Positions 49,696 to 58,007 of a stretch of DNA of 64,000 nt are shown piece after piece. The stretch lies in assembly GCA_943789025.1 (NCBI GenBank), contig CALSSN010000012.1, forward strand, positions 1-64,000, given 5' to 3'. How positions within the stretch are numbered: position 1 is the first letter of the stretch; every line of letters begins with the position of its first letter. The translations under genes and the position numbers were made by a program. Origin of the DNA: an uncultured Verrucomicrobiales bacterium. Its GTDB lineage: Bacteria; Verrucomicrobiota; Verrucomicrobiia; Verrucomicrobiales; DEV007. The notes under the pieces were generated by a model that ran no database searches, was not told where the DNA came from, and saw nothing but the letters and a program-made list of their open reading frames with translations.

Positions 49696-50193
49696 TTAAT
49701 CAAGAAGTCCCTCGATAAGAGAGGCAGCTACTTTGAATATCCCTCCAGAGGTGAGCCAGTGGTTTTCGCTGCCATCATGAAGCCCCTGTAGGCCAGCTGT
49801 GAGCACGCCCGATTTTTTATCCTTTCCTCCGGTGATCATGGCCGCGTCTCTGGTTTTTTTCTGGAGGATTCTACCGATATGGATGACCTCCCCACCGTCG
49901 AGCCAGACTGCCCGGCAATCTGGGCAGGTATCGAGTTGCACACCATGCTGGATCCGCTGGGCCATGAGATACCCACAGTCTGGACAGTGAATTGAGGTTA
50001 CGCGGTGGACGGGTTCGGGCAATGTGTCGAGTGCGCCCATCAGGGTGCTGTCTCGGCGATTGGAGAGACCGTGAAGCAAGAGGCGAGAGACCCAGACGCC
50101 GGAGCATTCCCAGCACTGGTGGAAGCTACCCTGGCCGTGTGGGCGCTCTGTCATAGGAGTGCCATCGAGCGGGCAGTAAGCGATGCTGGACAT
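49696..50193 (-). CDS. protein with two TFIIB-type zinc ribbons
   Basis: Intact, 165 residues. Ribbon 1 is YCPLDGTPM with FHQCWECSGVWVS; ribbon 2 is IHCPDCGYLM with LDTCPDCRAVWLDGGE. The CPxC...CxxCxGxWLD pattern is the zf-TFIIB family, common in small bacterial proteins of unknown role. The C-terminal 50 residues (VLTAGLQGLHDGSENHW) are not recognised. No signal peptide. Confidence 0.9.
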   Translation of the reverse strand: MSSIAYCPLDGTPMTERPHGQGSFHQCWECSGVWVSRLLLHGLSNRRDSTLMGALDTLPEPVHRVTSIHCPDCGYLMAQRIQHGVQLDTCPDCRAVWLDGGEVIHIGRILQKKTRDAAMITGGKDKKSGVLTAGLQGLHDGSENHWLTSGGIFKVAASLIEGLLD

Positions 50194-50232
50194 TGGAATA
50201 GGAGCAGTTCTCTCCGCGATTAGAGGACGCGA

Positions 50233-51036
50233 TCAGGGATTGATTTCGGTAGTTCTTTGTGGGTCATCGAGAATGTGTCTCGTGACGGTTTCGATCGCTG
50301 CAACCTGGGCTCGGACGCGGTGCCAGAGTGACCATTCTGAAGGAGTTTCAAAGGTGATTGAGAGGTTGGTGTGGTGGTCAAAAAGCACGATTGCTTCAGG
50401 TTTCTCAGGCATCTTGGGTGAGCGTTTGCGTTGAAAAATCCCACGAGCTGAGAGCCTGCGGCCGTCAATGGTGCGGCGTGGATCAGATGGTATGTAGCGG
50501 TTGCTGGCATCGAGAAGTGACGGGCCTAATGGCTTCGCTTCACGTGTCAACTCATAGAGGTAGCACCCTTGCGCATCGTAGTCCTCATGAAGACAGAGAC
50601 AGGCGTCGAAGCTTCGATCGGCCACGAGATCCTGCCACGCCTGAATACTTTCGCATGAGCGAGGATCGTGGAAACATCGGTTGAGGTCACGTTGTCTGGA
50701 GTCACGTCTCGTGTTCTCAGCCAGGCCGTGAGGGTTAAAAAGAGGGAAAATGAGCACATCGCATGAAGCCAGATGCAGTGGGTTTTCCTCTGCCCAGATG
50801 AGGAGTCCGAGAATTCCTGCAGATTCATCCCCGTGGATGCCGGCGCTCAGGTAGAGAGTCTTTCCTTCCCGTGGCCTCTGCGGAGCAAGGCACACGATGG
50901 GATACTTGGCGTCTTTGGCGAGTGTGCCGACCTTGAGGCCGGTCGCCTTTGCCACCCGCCGCCACCTCGCGAGCAGGTGCCTTGGGTGGTGGGATTTGTG
51001 GCTGGTCAAAAAGGCCTTCTCCGCGTCTGGCTCCAT
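50233..51036 (-). CDS. M14-type zinc peptidase / succinylglutamate desuccinylase-like protein
   Basis: Intact, 267 residues. Zinc ligands in LYLSAGIHGDESAGILGLLI (HxxE) and the later His in CLCLHEDYDAQGCYLYEL; the arginine pair and asparagine in NPHGLAENTRR and DLNRCFHDP; catalytic glutamate in ITFETPSEWSL. This is the M14 carboxypeptidase fold; the short length and HGDES motif resemble the M14 branch acting on small amides or peptidoglycan peptides. No signal peptide is visible, so it probably acts in the cytoplasm. Divergent from xth with 65 bp between starts. Confidence 0.88.
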   Translation of the reverse strand: MEPDAEKAFLTSHKSHHPRHLLARWRRVAKATGLKVGTLAKDAKYPIVCLAPQRPREGKTLYLSAGIHGDESAGILGLLIWAEENPLHLASCDVLIFPLFNPHGLAENTRRDSRQRDLNRCFHDPRSCESIQAWQDLVADRSFDACLCLHEDYDAQGCYLYELTREAKPLGPSLLDASNRYIPSDPRRTIDGRRLSARGIFQRKRSPKMPEKPEAIVLFDHHTNLSITFETPSEWSLWHRVRAQVAAIETVTRHILDDPQRTTEINP

Positions 51037-51101
51037 CGCAACTACTTCCTAATCCCTCGGAGGACTCTGGACAAGGGACTCTGTCTGCGGGAGTTTGCGT
51101 A

Positions 51102-51860
51102 ATGAAGTTGATTTCATGGAATGTAAACGGGGTTCGAGCAGCGCAGAGGAAGGGTTTTGACGAATATTTTGCTGCGTCTGCAGCTGATGTCTTTTGTCTG
51201 CAGGAGACGAAAGCAGAGCAGTCCCAAGTCGAGTTAGAGTTCGCTGAGGAATATCACCAGAGCTGGAACAGCGCGGAGAAGAAAGGCTACTCGGGAACCG
51301 CTGTCTTCTCGAGGAAGGAACCCGTGGAAGTAACGCTCGGAATGGGGATCGAGGAACATGACCATGAGGGACGTGTGATTACTCTTGAGTTTCCGGATTG
51401 CTTTGTCGTGAATGTCTACACTCCAAACGCTCAGAACGGGTTGCGGCGTCTTTCTTATCGAATCGATTGGGATAGGGCTTTTCGAGAACTGCTTGTCTCC
51501 CTGGATGCGAAAAAGCCGGTGCTTGCCTGTGGGGATTTCAATGTGGCACACGAGGAGATTGATCTCGCACGCCCTAAAGAAAATGTGAAAAACCCAGGCT
51601 TCAGTCCCGAGGAGCGGAAGGGGATTGCTTCCCATTTGAGCGCGGGATTTACCGACAGCTTTCGCCACCTTTACCCAAAGGTTCCGGATCGATACTCCTG
51701 GTGGTCCTACCGTGCGGGAGCCCGCCAGAGGAATGTTGGATGGCGAATCGACTACTGGCTCACCTCAAATCGGGTGGCAGGCGCAATTCGGGAGGCTGAA
51801 ATTCACCCTGAGATTCTTGGCTCTGACCACTGCCCAGTATCGCTTGAGATTGACATTTAA
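51102..51860 (+). CDS. xth: exodeoxyribonuclease III / AP endonuclease
   Basis: Intact, 252 residues from ATG 51,102. All family motifs are present: ISWNVNGVRAA, VFCLQETKAEQ (metal-binding Glu), FVVNVYTPNAQ, LACGDFNVAHEEIDLARPKE, YSWWSYRAGARQRNVGWRID, and SDHCPVSLEI (catalytic Asp-His). It cleaves DNA 5' to abasic sites in base excision repair. Length is normal. Confidence 0.96.
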   Translation: MKLISWNVNGVRAAQRKGFDEYFAASAADVFCLQETKAEQSQVELEFAEEYHQSWNSAEKKGYSGTAVFSRKEPVEVTLGMGIEEHDHEGRVITLEFPDCFVVNVYTPNAQNGLRRLSYRIDWDRAFRELLVSLDAKKPVLACGDFNVAHEEIDLARPKENVKNPGFSPEERKGIASHLSAGFTDSFRHLYPKVPDRYSWWSYRAGARQRNVGWRIDYWLTSNRVAGAIREAEIHPEILGSDHCPVSLEIDI

Positions 51861-51892
51861 GGCAGAGAGGCAGGCAGGCAGGGTGCTCAGTA

Positions 51893-53455
51893 TCAGCGAG
51901 GATCGAGGCTGATGGATCCCTCGGAGTGGGAAGATTCACGCTCCATGAAAGCTGCGATCATTTCAAGGAACTCGCGACGCTTCTTAAGTGGGTTTTCTCC
52001 GGCAGAATCCCTGGCGAGTTTTTCGATTTCGCTAAGCGAAAGGCTTGAGACGTTCGGGTCTCCGCTGAGATAAAGTCCGAAAGCAGCAACGGCAGAGGCA
52101 AAGCGCAAGTCTTCTGATGCAGTGTGCTCACTTGCAGTTTGCTGAGTCGCTGAGCCGGCCGGAGCTGCGAGTCGTCCGAGTGATGATTCTCCTGGCAGGC
52201 GAAAAAGGATGTCGGCATGGAGGAGAGAGGGTGGTGAGCCATCTTGAGGGGCAGCGTGGCGTGCCAGGCGCATACGCTCAGTCTGCTGCTGATCGGGAAT
52301 GTGAGAGGCCGCTACCGGGACGATTTCGTAAAGAAAGGTTATTTTCTGGTCAGGCAGAACCTCGCCTGAGAGGAGAAATGCAGATGGCTTTCCTTCTTTA
52401 TTCCGATACCCCAGGAGTCGGTATTTGGCGACCAGGGTGGGATTGAAGTGGACTTGCAGGCCGGCGGCCTCGGCAACAATGCCGGGAGCGCGGTTCCCGC
52501 GAGGCCGGGCCGAAGCATCGACTTTTGCGATCAGGTGGTCATCGGCCCAGGGGCACCCTCCGATTTCAATGGCGAGGGCAAATTCCTCATCACTTCCTAG
52601 TTTTGGGTAACGATAGTCGAAGTGGTTGATGAGTTCGTCCAATCGGATTCCATCAGGTTTGGGTAGGTTTCCTGCCATGAGAGCATTGCGGAATTCACTC
52701 AAAGAGGGGTCTTTCAGAGCGATCATCGGAAGACCCATCAGAGGTGCATCAGAGGCTGTTACGAAGCCGCCGTCCCTGATATGTAGTTTCCTTTCGGAGT
52801 AAGAACCGGGAGATTGATTTTCGGTAAAATCTGCGAACCGATTACTCAGGGCTTTTGCCATGGCGGGGAGCTCGGGGATTGACTCGCTGGCGTCGGACTT
52901 CGCCAGTGATGGCCCTTTGGGAAGAGTGGGTTGCCGCTTGGGTTTCGCGAAAATCGAGGGTTCAAGAGGCGGTGCTGCGGTGGCTTGGTTTTTTATTCCG
53001 CTGGCAGCAGAGCTTGCGAGGACTTCTTCTGGGTTGAGAATGAAGGAGATGGTCACCGGAGGGGTAGAAATCGCTGCGGAATCGATCCGTTCACTGTCGG
53101 TGGCCACAGAAGAAAGCCGCTCTCTTTGAGTGCGAGAATTTTTCAGGGTGACCCAGGCGGCAAGGATGAAAGAAGCGGCAAGAGCCACTCCAAAAATCGG
53201 GATGAAGGCGGGGAACGGGTGTGGCGGCCCTGGTTTGAGTTGAGCCAGAAGATGCTGGCGTTGTCCGTGGTCGAGCCTGAGCGTGGTGCTTTCGTTTCGA
53301 AATTCGCCTTTGAGAGCACCTTCGAATTTTGAAATTTCGGCAATCTCGTTGAGGAGCTCCAAGTCACCTGCGATTTCTTTCTTCAATGACGCGTGCTCTT
53401 TGCCCGGGAGTTCTCCCAGGGCAAAAGAAGTGAGCTTTGGATTGTCAATGTTCAT
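51893..53455 (-). CDS. anti-sigma / YfbK-like protein lacking the VWA domain
   Basis: Intact, 520 residues. Residues 1-55 form a helical anti-sigma-like domain (LTSFALGELPGKEHASLKKE), followed by one membrane helix (FIPIFGVALAASFILAAWVT). The periplasmic part has a proline/serine-rich linker, then the YfbK N-terminal domain (DGIRLDELINHFDYRYP; FALAIEIGGCPWADDHLI) and the YfbK C-terminal domain (AAGLQVHFNPTLVAKYRLLG and ITFLYEIVPV; LRFASAVAAFGLYL). In YfbK proteins a von Willebrand A domain of about 180-200 residues lies between these; here only about 25 residues separate them and no MIDAS motif is present. It begins 88 bp after the ECF sigma gene and is likely its anti-sigma factor and sensor. 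Confidence 0.82.
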   Translation of the reverse strand: MNIDNPKLTSFALGELPGKEHASLKKEIAGDLELLNEIAEISKFEGALKGEFRNESTTLRLDHGQRQHLLAQLKPGPPHPFPAFIPIFGVALAASFILAAWVTLKNSRTQRERLSSVATDSERIDSAAISTPPVTISFILNPEEVLASSAASGIKNQATAAPPLEPSIFAKPKRQPTLPKGPSLAKSDASESIPELPAMAKALSNRFADFTENQSPGSYSERKLHIRDGGFVTASDAPLMGLPMIALKDPSLSEFRNALMAGNLPKPDGIRLDELINHFDYRYPKLGSDEEFALAIEIGGCPWADDHLIAKVDASARPRGNRAPGIVAEAAGLQVHFNPTLVAKYRLLGYRNKEGKPSAFLLSGEVLPDQKITFLYEIVPVAASHIPDQQQTERMRLARHAAPQDGSPPSLLHADILFRLPGESSLGRLAAPAGSATQQTASEHTASEDLRFASAVAAFGLYLSGDPNVSSLSLSEIEKLARDSAGENPLKKRREFLEMIAAFMERESSHSEGSISLDPR

Positions 53456-53543
53456 CGAAGGATTGGTTGGATTCGAGAGGCTTGAAGAAGGAGAAAAGGT
53501 GGAGGGGCAGTGGAGAGATGGTGTCCTGAGGGCTTCGAGAAAC

Positions 53544-54071
53544 TCAGAGATCTGCCGCTTCCTGGTTAGAAGAACTGCGTGGAGTTGATGTCATGGCGCT
53601 GCGGAGTTTTTTCAGGCCGGTATGGAGAAGAAATCCGACGTTGCCCTCGTTTAAGCCGGTGACATCACTGATCTCGCGGTAGCTGAAATCTGCTTCAAAC
53701 TTGAGGCGAATAACTTCCTGTTGGTTTTGGGAGAGCCCTTTGAGGTGGTTCAGGATGATCCTGTGTTGGTCGTTTCCGTCGGCGATCTCATCAGGGCGAG
53801 GAGAGGAGGATTCTTTGCTTTCGAGCACAGTAGAATCAACGTGCAGAATACGTTTTTCTCTCCGCAGCATATCGATGCATCGATTTCTGCAGGTTGTGTA
53901 AAGCCAGGGTTTCACAGACATAGCATCAGTTCGGTGGTTCCAGAGTCTGAGAAACGTGTCTTGGACTGCGTCTTTGGCGCTTTCAACGTTTCCCAGGAAT
54001 GTGCAGGCGTAGCCAATGAGTTGGCCTTCATAAGAGTTCAGGATCTCTGTGAATTCGTCGGCCTCCATCAA
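53544..54071 (-). CDS. ECF RNA polymerase sigma factor
   Basis: Intact, 175 residues; ATG at 54,071 or 54,068. Region 2: LIGYACTFLGNVESAKDAVQ, DTFLRLW, VKPWLYTTCRNRCIDMLRRE. Region 4: LKGLSQNQQEVIRLKFEADF, SYREISDVTGLNEGNVGFLL, HTGLKKLR. It is followed on the same strand by its presumed anti-sigma partner. It lies 170 bp after the moaB stop and is probably transcribed from its own promoter. Confidence 0.95.
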   Translation of the reverse strand: MMEADEFTEILNSYEGQLIGYACTFLGNVESAKDAVQDTFLRLWNHRTDAMSVKPWLYTTCRNRCIDMLRREKRILHVDSTVLESKESSSPRPDEIADGNDQHRIILNHLKGLSQNQQEVIRLKFEADFSYREISDVTGLNEGNVGFLLHTGLKKLRSAMTSTPRSSSNQEAADL

Positions 54072-54240
54072 TACTGGTCAATGCCGTGGCTGCTTGTTTT
54101 TTTGGGATCTGCTCTGTCTCCATGTGAATAAAGACGCACGAAGGGTCGATAATCTTAGGCCGAGGGGGAAGATATTCACGGCTCGGATGGTGTGCGGGCT
54201 CGCAGAAAAAGAAGCAATTCGAAGGAAAACAGAGAACGGC

Positions 54241-54717
54241 TCAACAGGAGGAAGGAACACGCTGGGCCAGTTTAACGGAGTGATCGATCGCTCCGCATAC
54301 AGATACAAAGCACTCAACTGCGCCGGCAGGTTTTCCCGGCAGAGCAACGACCAGCGAGCGCTCGACAACGGCAGCGAGCGCGCGTGAAAGGATGGCGTTG
54401 GGGGTGGTCTGAAGAGAACTGAAGCGCATCGTTTCGCCGAAGCCTGGAATCTCGACGCGCATGATTCCGCGGATAGCCTCGGGAGTGACATCCCGTTCAG
54501 AAATACCTGTTCCTCCTGTGGTCAAGATGAGTCCGCAGCCCTGGGAAGAAAACGAGCGAATCGTTTCCTGGATTCGAGTCAAATCATCAGGAATGATAGC
54601 TTCTGCACCAATCTGCCAACCTCGTTCCTTTAAAGTGTCCCGAAGGGCGGGACCACTTTGGTCTTCATAATCTCCGCGCGAGGCTCGGTCTGAGACGGTG
54701 ATGATGCCTGCAAGCAT
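54241..54717 (-). CDS. moaB: molybdopterin adenylyltransferase-like MoaB/MogA
   Basis: Intact, 158 residues. ITVSDRASRGDYEDQSGPAL at the start, substrate-binding loop LILTTGGTGISERDVTPEAI, and VVALPGKPAGAVECF near the end. MoaB/MogA proteins adenylylate molybdopterin before molybdenum insertion. It is third in the moaA-moaC-moaB order, 22 bp after moaC. Confidence 0.95.
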   Translation of the reverse strand: MLAGIITVSDRASRGDYEDQSGPALRDTLKERGWQIGAEAIIPDDLTRIQETIRSFSSQGCGLILTTGGTGISERDVTPEAIRGIMRVEIPGFGETMRFSSLQTTPNAILSRALAAVVERSLVVALPGKPAGAVECFVSVCGAIDHSVKLAQRVPSSC

Positions 54718-54739
54718 GGTAGGGAAACATCGCGCGTTC

Positions 54740-55213
54740 TCAGGCGCGGTCGGTTGGAGACTTTGATTTGCTGAGGAGGCGGGTTTTAGTCACTTCAATT
54801 TTCTTATCAATGCCTTTACACATATCGTAGATCGTGAGGGCAGCGATCGAGGCACCGGTCAAAGCTTCCATTTCGACTCCAGTCTGTGCGATGGTACGTG
54901 CTGTGCAATGGATGGCGATCGCTCCGGCAGGGTCGATTTCAAAATCCACCGCCACTTTTGAGAGGGGAAGTGGGTGGCAGAGAGGAATCAGTTGTGCACA
55001 GGCTTTGGCACCTTGAATTCCGGCAACACGCGCTACGGCGAGGACGTCTCCCTTTTGAATCGAAGCGTCTTGAATTGCATTGATGGTTTCCTTGGCGACA
55101 AGAACCAGGCTTTCGGCTGTAGCTTCCCGAACTTGCGATGGCTTGCTGGAGACATCGACCATGCAGGCCTCTCCGGTGACATCGATGTGAGTGAGACGGC
55201 TGGATTCAGGCAT
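54740..55213 (-). CDS. moaC: cyclic pyranopterin monophosphate synthase MoaC
   Basis: Intact, 157 residues. HIDVTGEACMVDVSSKPSQV, GDVLAVARVAGIQGAKACAQ, LIPLCHPLPLSKV (conserved LCHPL), TGVEMEALTGASIAALTIYD and MCKGIDK. MoaC turns the product of MoaA into cyclic pyranopterin monophosphate. All active-site blocks are present. Confidence 0.97.
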   Translation of the reverse strand: MPESSRLTHIDVTGEACMVDVSSKPSQVREATAESLVLVAKETINAIQDASIQKGDVLAVARVAGIQGAKACAQLIPLCHPLPLSKVAVDFEIDPAGAIAIHCTARTIAQTGVEMEALTGASIAALTIYDMCKGIDKKIEVTKTRLLSKSKSPTDRA

Positions 55214-55259
55214 GATGGATGGTGAATTTTGGTGCTTCTTCCGCGTTTCCGAGTCAGGA

Positions 55260-56273
55260 TCAACCGCCGATGGCTACCATGTTCCGTCCCGGCTGGTAGG
55301 TGTCGCGGAAGCCGTGAGTTTCTGGTTTGCGTGCCACGGTGGAATGAAAAAGGTCGGCTATTTCTTTGTCATCGGCTCCCTGCCGCAGGGGCTCGCGCAA
55401 GTCGATTTCAAGGTGGCTTCCCAGACACGGGCGGAGCTTTCCTTCGCAAGTCAGGCGCAGTTTATTGCAGGTGTTGCAGAAGTGAAAGTCAGAGAGCGCG
55501 CTGATAAAGCCTATCAGCTGGTTGGTTCGAGGAACCTGGTAGTAAGTAGCTGGACCATTTGTCTTAAAATCGGGCCTGGGTTCAAGCTGGCCGGTGTGAA
55601 GTTCGAGAATACTTTTTGCGAGGCCGCTGGCAAGAAAGCGACTGTCGTCGAGGACATTCGAATCAGTGATTGGCATCAATTCGATGAAGCGAAGAAGAGC
55701 ATTTTCTTCGCGGGCGAAATTCAGGAGTGGGATCAGTTCGCCTTCGCTCCGGTTCTTCATAAGAACAGCATTTAATTTAACTGCCAGACCGTGCTCACGA
55801 GCCGCTCGGATTCCTGCGATGGCTCGGGCATGGTAGTCGCGGCCTGTTGCGGATGCGTAGACCGCTGGATCGAGACTGTCGAGTGAGATGTTGACGGATC
55901 CTACCCCTGCCGCGGCAAGGCTTTGGATATAGGTTTTTCTGGTGTCTTTGGAGCTGGAATCGAGACGGGTGAGAAGGGTGCCGTTTGTGGAAACTCCCAG
56001 TTCATCGATCCCCGGAATGTCGACCAGCTTTTGGATGAGCTGGGTGGCACCGCTGCGGGTCAAAGGTTCCCCGCCGGTGATTCGTAGTTTGCGGACGCCA
56101 AGTTTTGCGGCAATGCGGCAGATCCGCTCGATTTCCTCGAAGCTGAGAACTTCCTCTTTTGGAAGCCACTTCTGCCCCTCTTCAGGCATGCAGTATGCGC
56201 ACCGCTCGTTGCAGCGGTCGGTGATTGAAATGCGCAGGTAGGAAATGCGGTGCCCAAAGGTATCTTCCAGCAT
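55260..56273 (-). CDS. moaA: GTP 3',8-cyclase MoaA (radical SAM)
   Basis: Intact, 337 residues from ATG 56,273, chosen because family proteins start close to DTFGHRISYLRISITDRCN; the upstream in-frame extension has no likeness. N-terminal SAM cluster CNERCAYCMPEEG, LRITGGEPLTRSG, VSTNGTLL, VNISLDSLDP. C-terminal cluster FCNTCNKLRLTCEGKLRPCL, and the essential C-terminal double glycine (NMVAIGG). First enzyme of molybdenum cofactor synthesis; oxygen-sensitive. No Moco riboswitch is recognisable in the 130 bp upstream. Confidence 0.97.
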   Translation of the reverse strand: MLEDTFGHRISYLRISITDRCNERCAYCMPEEGQKWLPKEEVLSFEEIERICRIAAKLGVRKLRITGGEPLTRSGATQLIQKLVDIPGIDELGVSTNGTLLTRLDSSSKDTRKTYIQSLAAAGVGSVNISLDSLDPAVYASATGRDYHARAIAGIRAAREHGLAVKLNAVLMKNRSEGELIPLLNFAREENALLRFIELMPITDSNVLDDSRFLASGLAKSILELHTGQLEPRPDFKTNGPATYYQVPRTNQLIGFISALSDFHFCNTCNKLRLTCEGKLRPCLGSHLEIDLREPLRQGADDKEIADLFHSTVARKPETHGFRDTYQPGRNMVAIGG

Positions 56274-56403
56274 GGTCAGGAATAAATTATTGGGTGGTCG
56301 GCCCCAGAAAGTTAGTTTAGGATAATCTATCTGGAGCGAATGTCTGCCAAAACCGCTCACTTATTCGTTTGAGCGGAGCTCTTCCTAGTCGCAAAAAAAT
56401 GTC

Positions 56404-56922
56404 ATGATCGATATCTCTTCCCAATTCGTCGTCAGGCTCATTTCTTCCTGCTTGTCTTTGCTTTTTCTGGTCGGTTGCTCCTCGGCGATCGATCCGTGCG
56501 ATGCAAAGCATCAGGAAATGTTCAATCGCCTGACTCCTGAACACCAGAGCATGGTGCTGGAACATCGGATAGAAAACGGAATGCACAAAGATGCAGTCTA
56601 TCTTGCCTGGGGAATACCGGAAACAGTGATCGAGGGAAATCGAGATGAAGATGACTACAAGAGCTGGGTGTATCGCGATTACGTGACGCGTGTCACAACC
56701 TATCCTGGAGTTGTTGTGGCGCAGTCGACCGTCTACGGCGCTCCCGGAGGTTTCTTGCCCTCTCCTCATGGGCGGAATTTTTGGCAAGTCCATCATGGGG
56801 GGTATTCCTATCAGCACCTGCCGAGGGCGTCAGCGATTGTGCACTTCAAGAATGATATTGTGACCTCCTGGGAGACGCAAAAATCTCCTCTTCTGCATCC
56901 GCTTGTGGATGTGAAAGAGTAA
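56404..56922 (+). CDS. hypothetical lipoprotein
   Basis: Intact, 172 residues. The N-terminus SSCLSLLFLVGCSS is a lipoprotein signal with LVGC lipobox. The mature part begins with a region like LTPEHQSMVLEHRIENGMHK and DAVYLAWGIPETVIEGN, resembling the short helical/beta SmpA/BamE-like fold used by many small lipoproteins (weak inference). It is divergent from moaA and convergent with gluQ, 11 bp apart. Confidence 0.8.
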   Translation: MIDISSQFVVRLISSCLSLLFLVGCSSAIDPCDAKHQEMFNRLTPEHQSMVLEHRIENGMHKDAVYLAWGIPETVIEGNRDEDDYKSWVYRDYVTRVTTYPGVVVAQSTVYGAPGGFLPSPHGRNFWQVHHGGYSYQHLPRASAIVHFKNDIVTSWETQKSPLLHPLVDVKE

Positions 56923-56933
56923 GATTTGACACC

Positions 56934-57800
56934 TTAGGAGTGACGAAGTGTCTCGGGAGCAAAGTCTCCAAGCCCCAACAGGTTCCAAATCATCAGCGGT
57001 TGGAATCCGCGCTCGCGATAGTTCGCGATTGAGGATGCGTCGGATCTTTTGGCGAGCCTTTTCCCGTTCTCATCCGCGATGAGTTTGTGGTGAAGATAGC
57101 TGGGGAGCGGGATCTTGAGGAGTCCCTGAAGAATGCGCTGAACGGCGGTGGAGGGCCGAAGATCTTCTCCTCGAATGACAAGATCGACTCCTTGCCAGGC
57201 ATCATCAGTGACAACAGCGAGGTGGTAGCTTGTTCCAATGTCTTTTCTGGCGATGATTTCGTCTCCGTGGAGGAACTCATCGATTTGAAAGATAGTTGCG
57301 TCAGTTTCTTTCCAGCTGGTGGCTTCCCTGGAAAGGAATTTGAGCGCAGTCTCGGTATCCAGACGGAGTGCGTAGGGTCGGCCGGATCGGAGCTGTTTCT
57401 CGCGCTCTGAAATCGAGAGTGTACGACAGGTTCCCGGGTAGATGGGGTGCTGTTGATGAGGAGCGGAAGTGAGATTTGCCAATTCTTCCTGAATCTCTTT
57501 TCGAGAACAAAAGCAAGGGTAGAGGACACCGCGTTCCGAGAGCTGAGCAAGGGCCTGCTGGTAGGCTTTGCTTCTTTCCGATTGCCGGACAACTCCATTC
57601 TGCCAATGGATGCCCAGCCACTTGAGGTCGCGTTGGATGGTTTCTTCAAATTCAAGATGGCAGCGCTCCACGTCGATGTCCTCAATCCGCAGGAGAAATC
57701 GTCCACCTGCTTCCCGGGCGTGAGTGAACGCCATCATTGCAGAGTATGCGTGCCCGAGGTGCAAGAGTCCGGTCGGGCTTGGGGCGAAACGGGTGGTCAT
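56934..57800 (-). CDS. gluQ: glutamyl-Q tRNA(Asp) synthetase
   Basis: Intact, about 288 residues from ATG 57,800; ATG 57,845 would add 15 residues. HIGH-type motif FAPSPTGLLHLGHAYSAMMA, FLLRIEDIDVERC, zinc-site cysteines in LYPCFCSRKEI and YPGTCR, DLVIRGEDLRPSTAVQRILQ, and KMSKS-like KRLAKRSDA. Lacks the anticodon-binding domain of GluRS, as expected for GluQ, which attaches glutamate to the queuosine base of tRNA-Asp. Confidence 0.95.
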   Translation of the reverse strand: MTTRFAPSPTGLLHLGHAYSAMMAFTHAREAGGRFLLRIEDIDVERCHLEFEETIQRDLKWLGIHWQNGVVRQSERSKAYQQALAQLSERGVLYPCFCSRKEIQEELANLTSAPHQQHPIYPGTCRTLSISEREKQLRSGRPYALRLDTETALKFLSREATSWKETDATIFQIDEFLHGDEIIARKDIGTSYHLAVVTDDAWQGVDLVIRGEDLRPSTAVQRILQGLLKIPLPSYLHHKLIADENGKRLAKRSDASSIANYRERGFQPLMIWNLLGLGDFAPETLRHS

Positions 57801-58007
57801 GGCGAGCTGTTTTTCAGTTCCTCGTTCTGGGAAATATGCGCTCATGCGAGGCCGGTTGAGGTTGGTATGATGACAGGTCCCTGCCTTTTCCAATCTAATG
57901 CCTGTGTCCCTTCTGGCCAAGAACGTAAGATTCCTTTGGATTTGGCTGATCAGAGCGCTTGCCCAGGTCAGTTGACAGGTGGGAGGCTTGTCTCCACGCT
58001 TATCCTT

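Noticed and set aside
51893-53455. DASAR in the YfbK-like protein considered as a VWA MIDAS motif
   Set aside because: It lies in the strand after CPWADDHLI, lacks the DxSxS pattern, and there is no room for a VWA fold before the C-terminal domain.
57447-58007. Longer start of the PQQ propeller gene
   Set aside because: The extra 187 codons are antisense to gluQ, and the signal peptide begins only at about 58,008.
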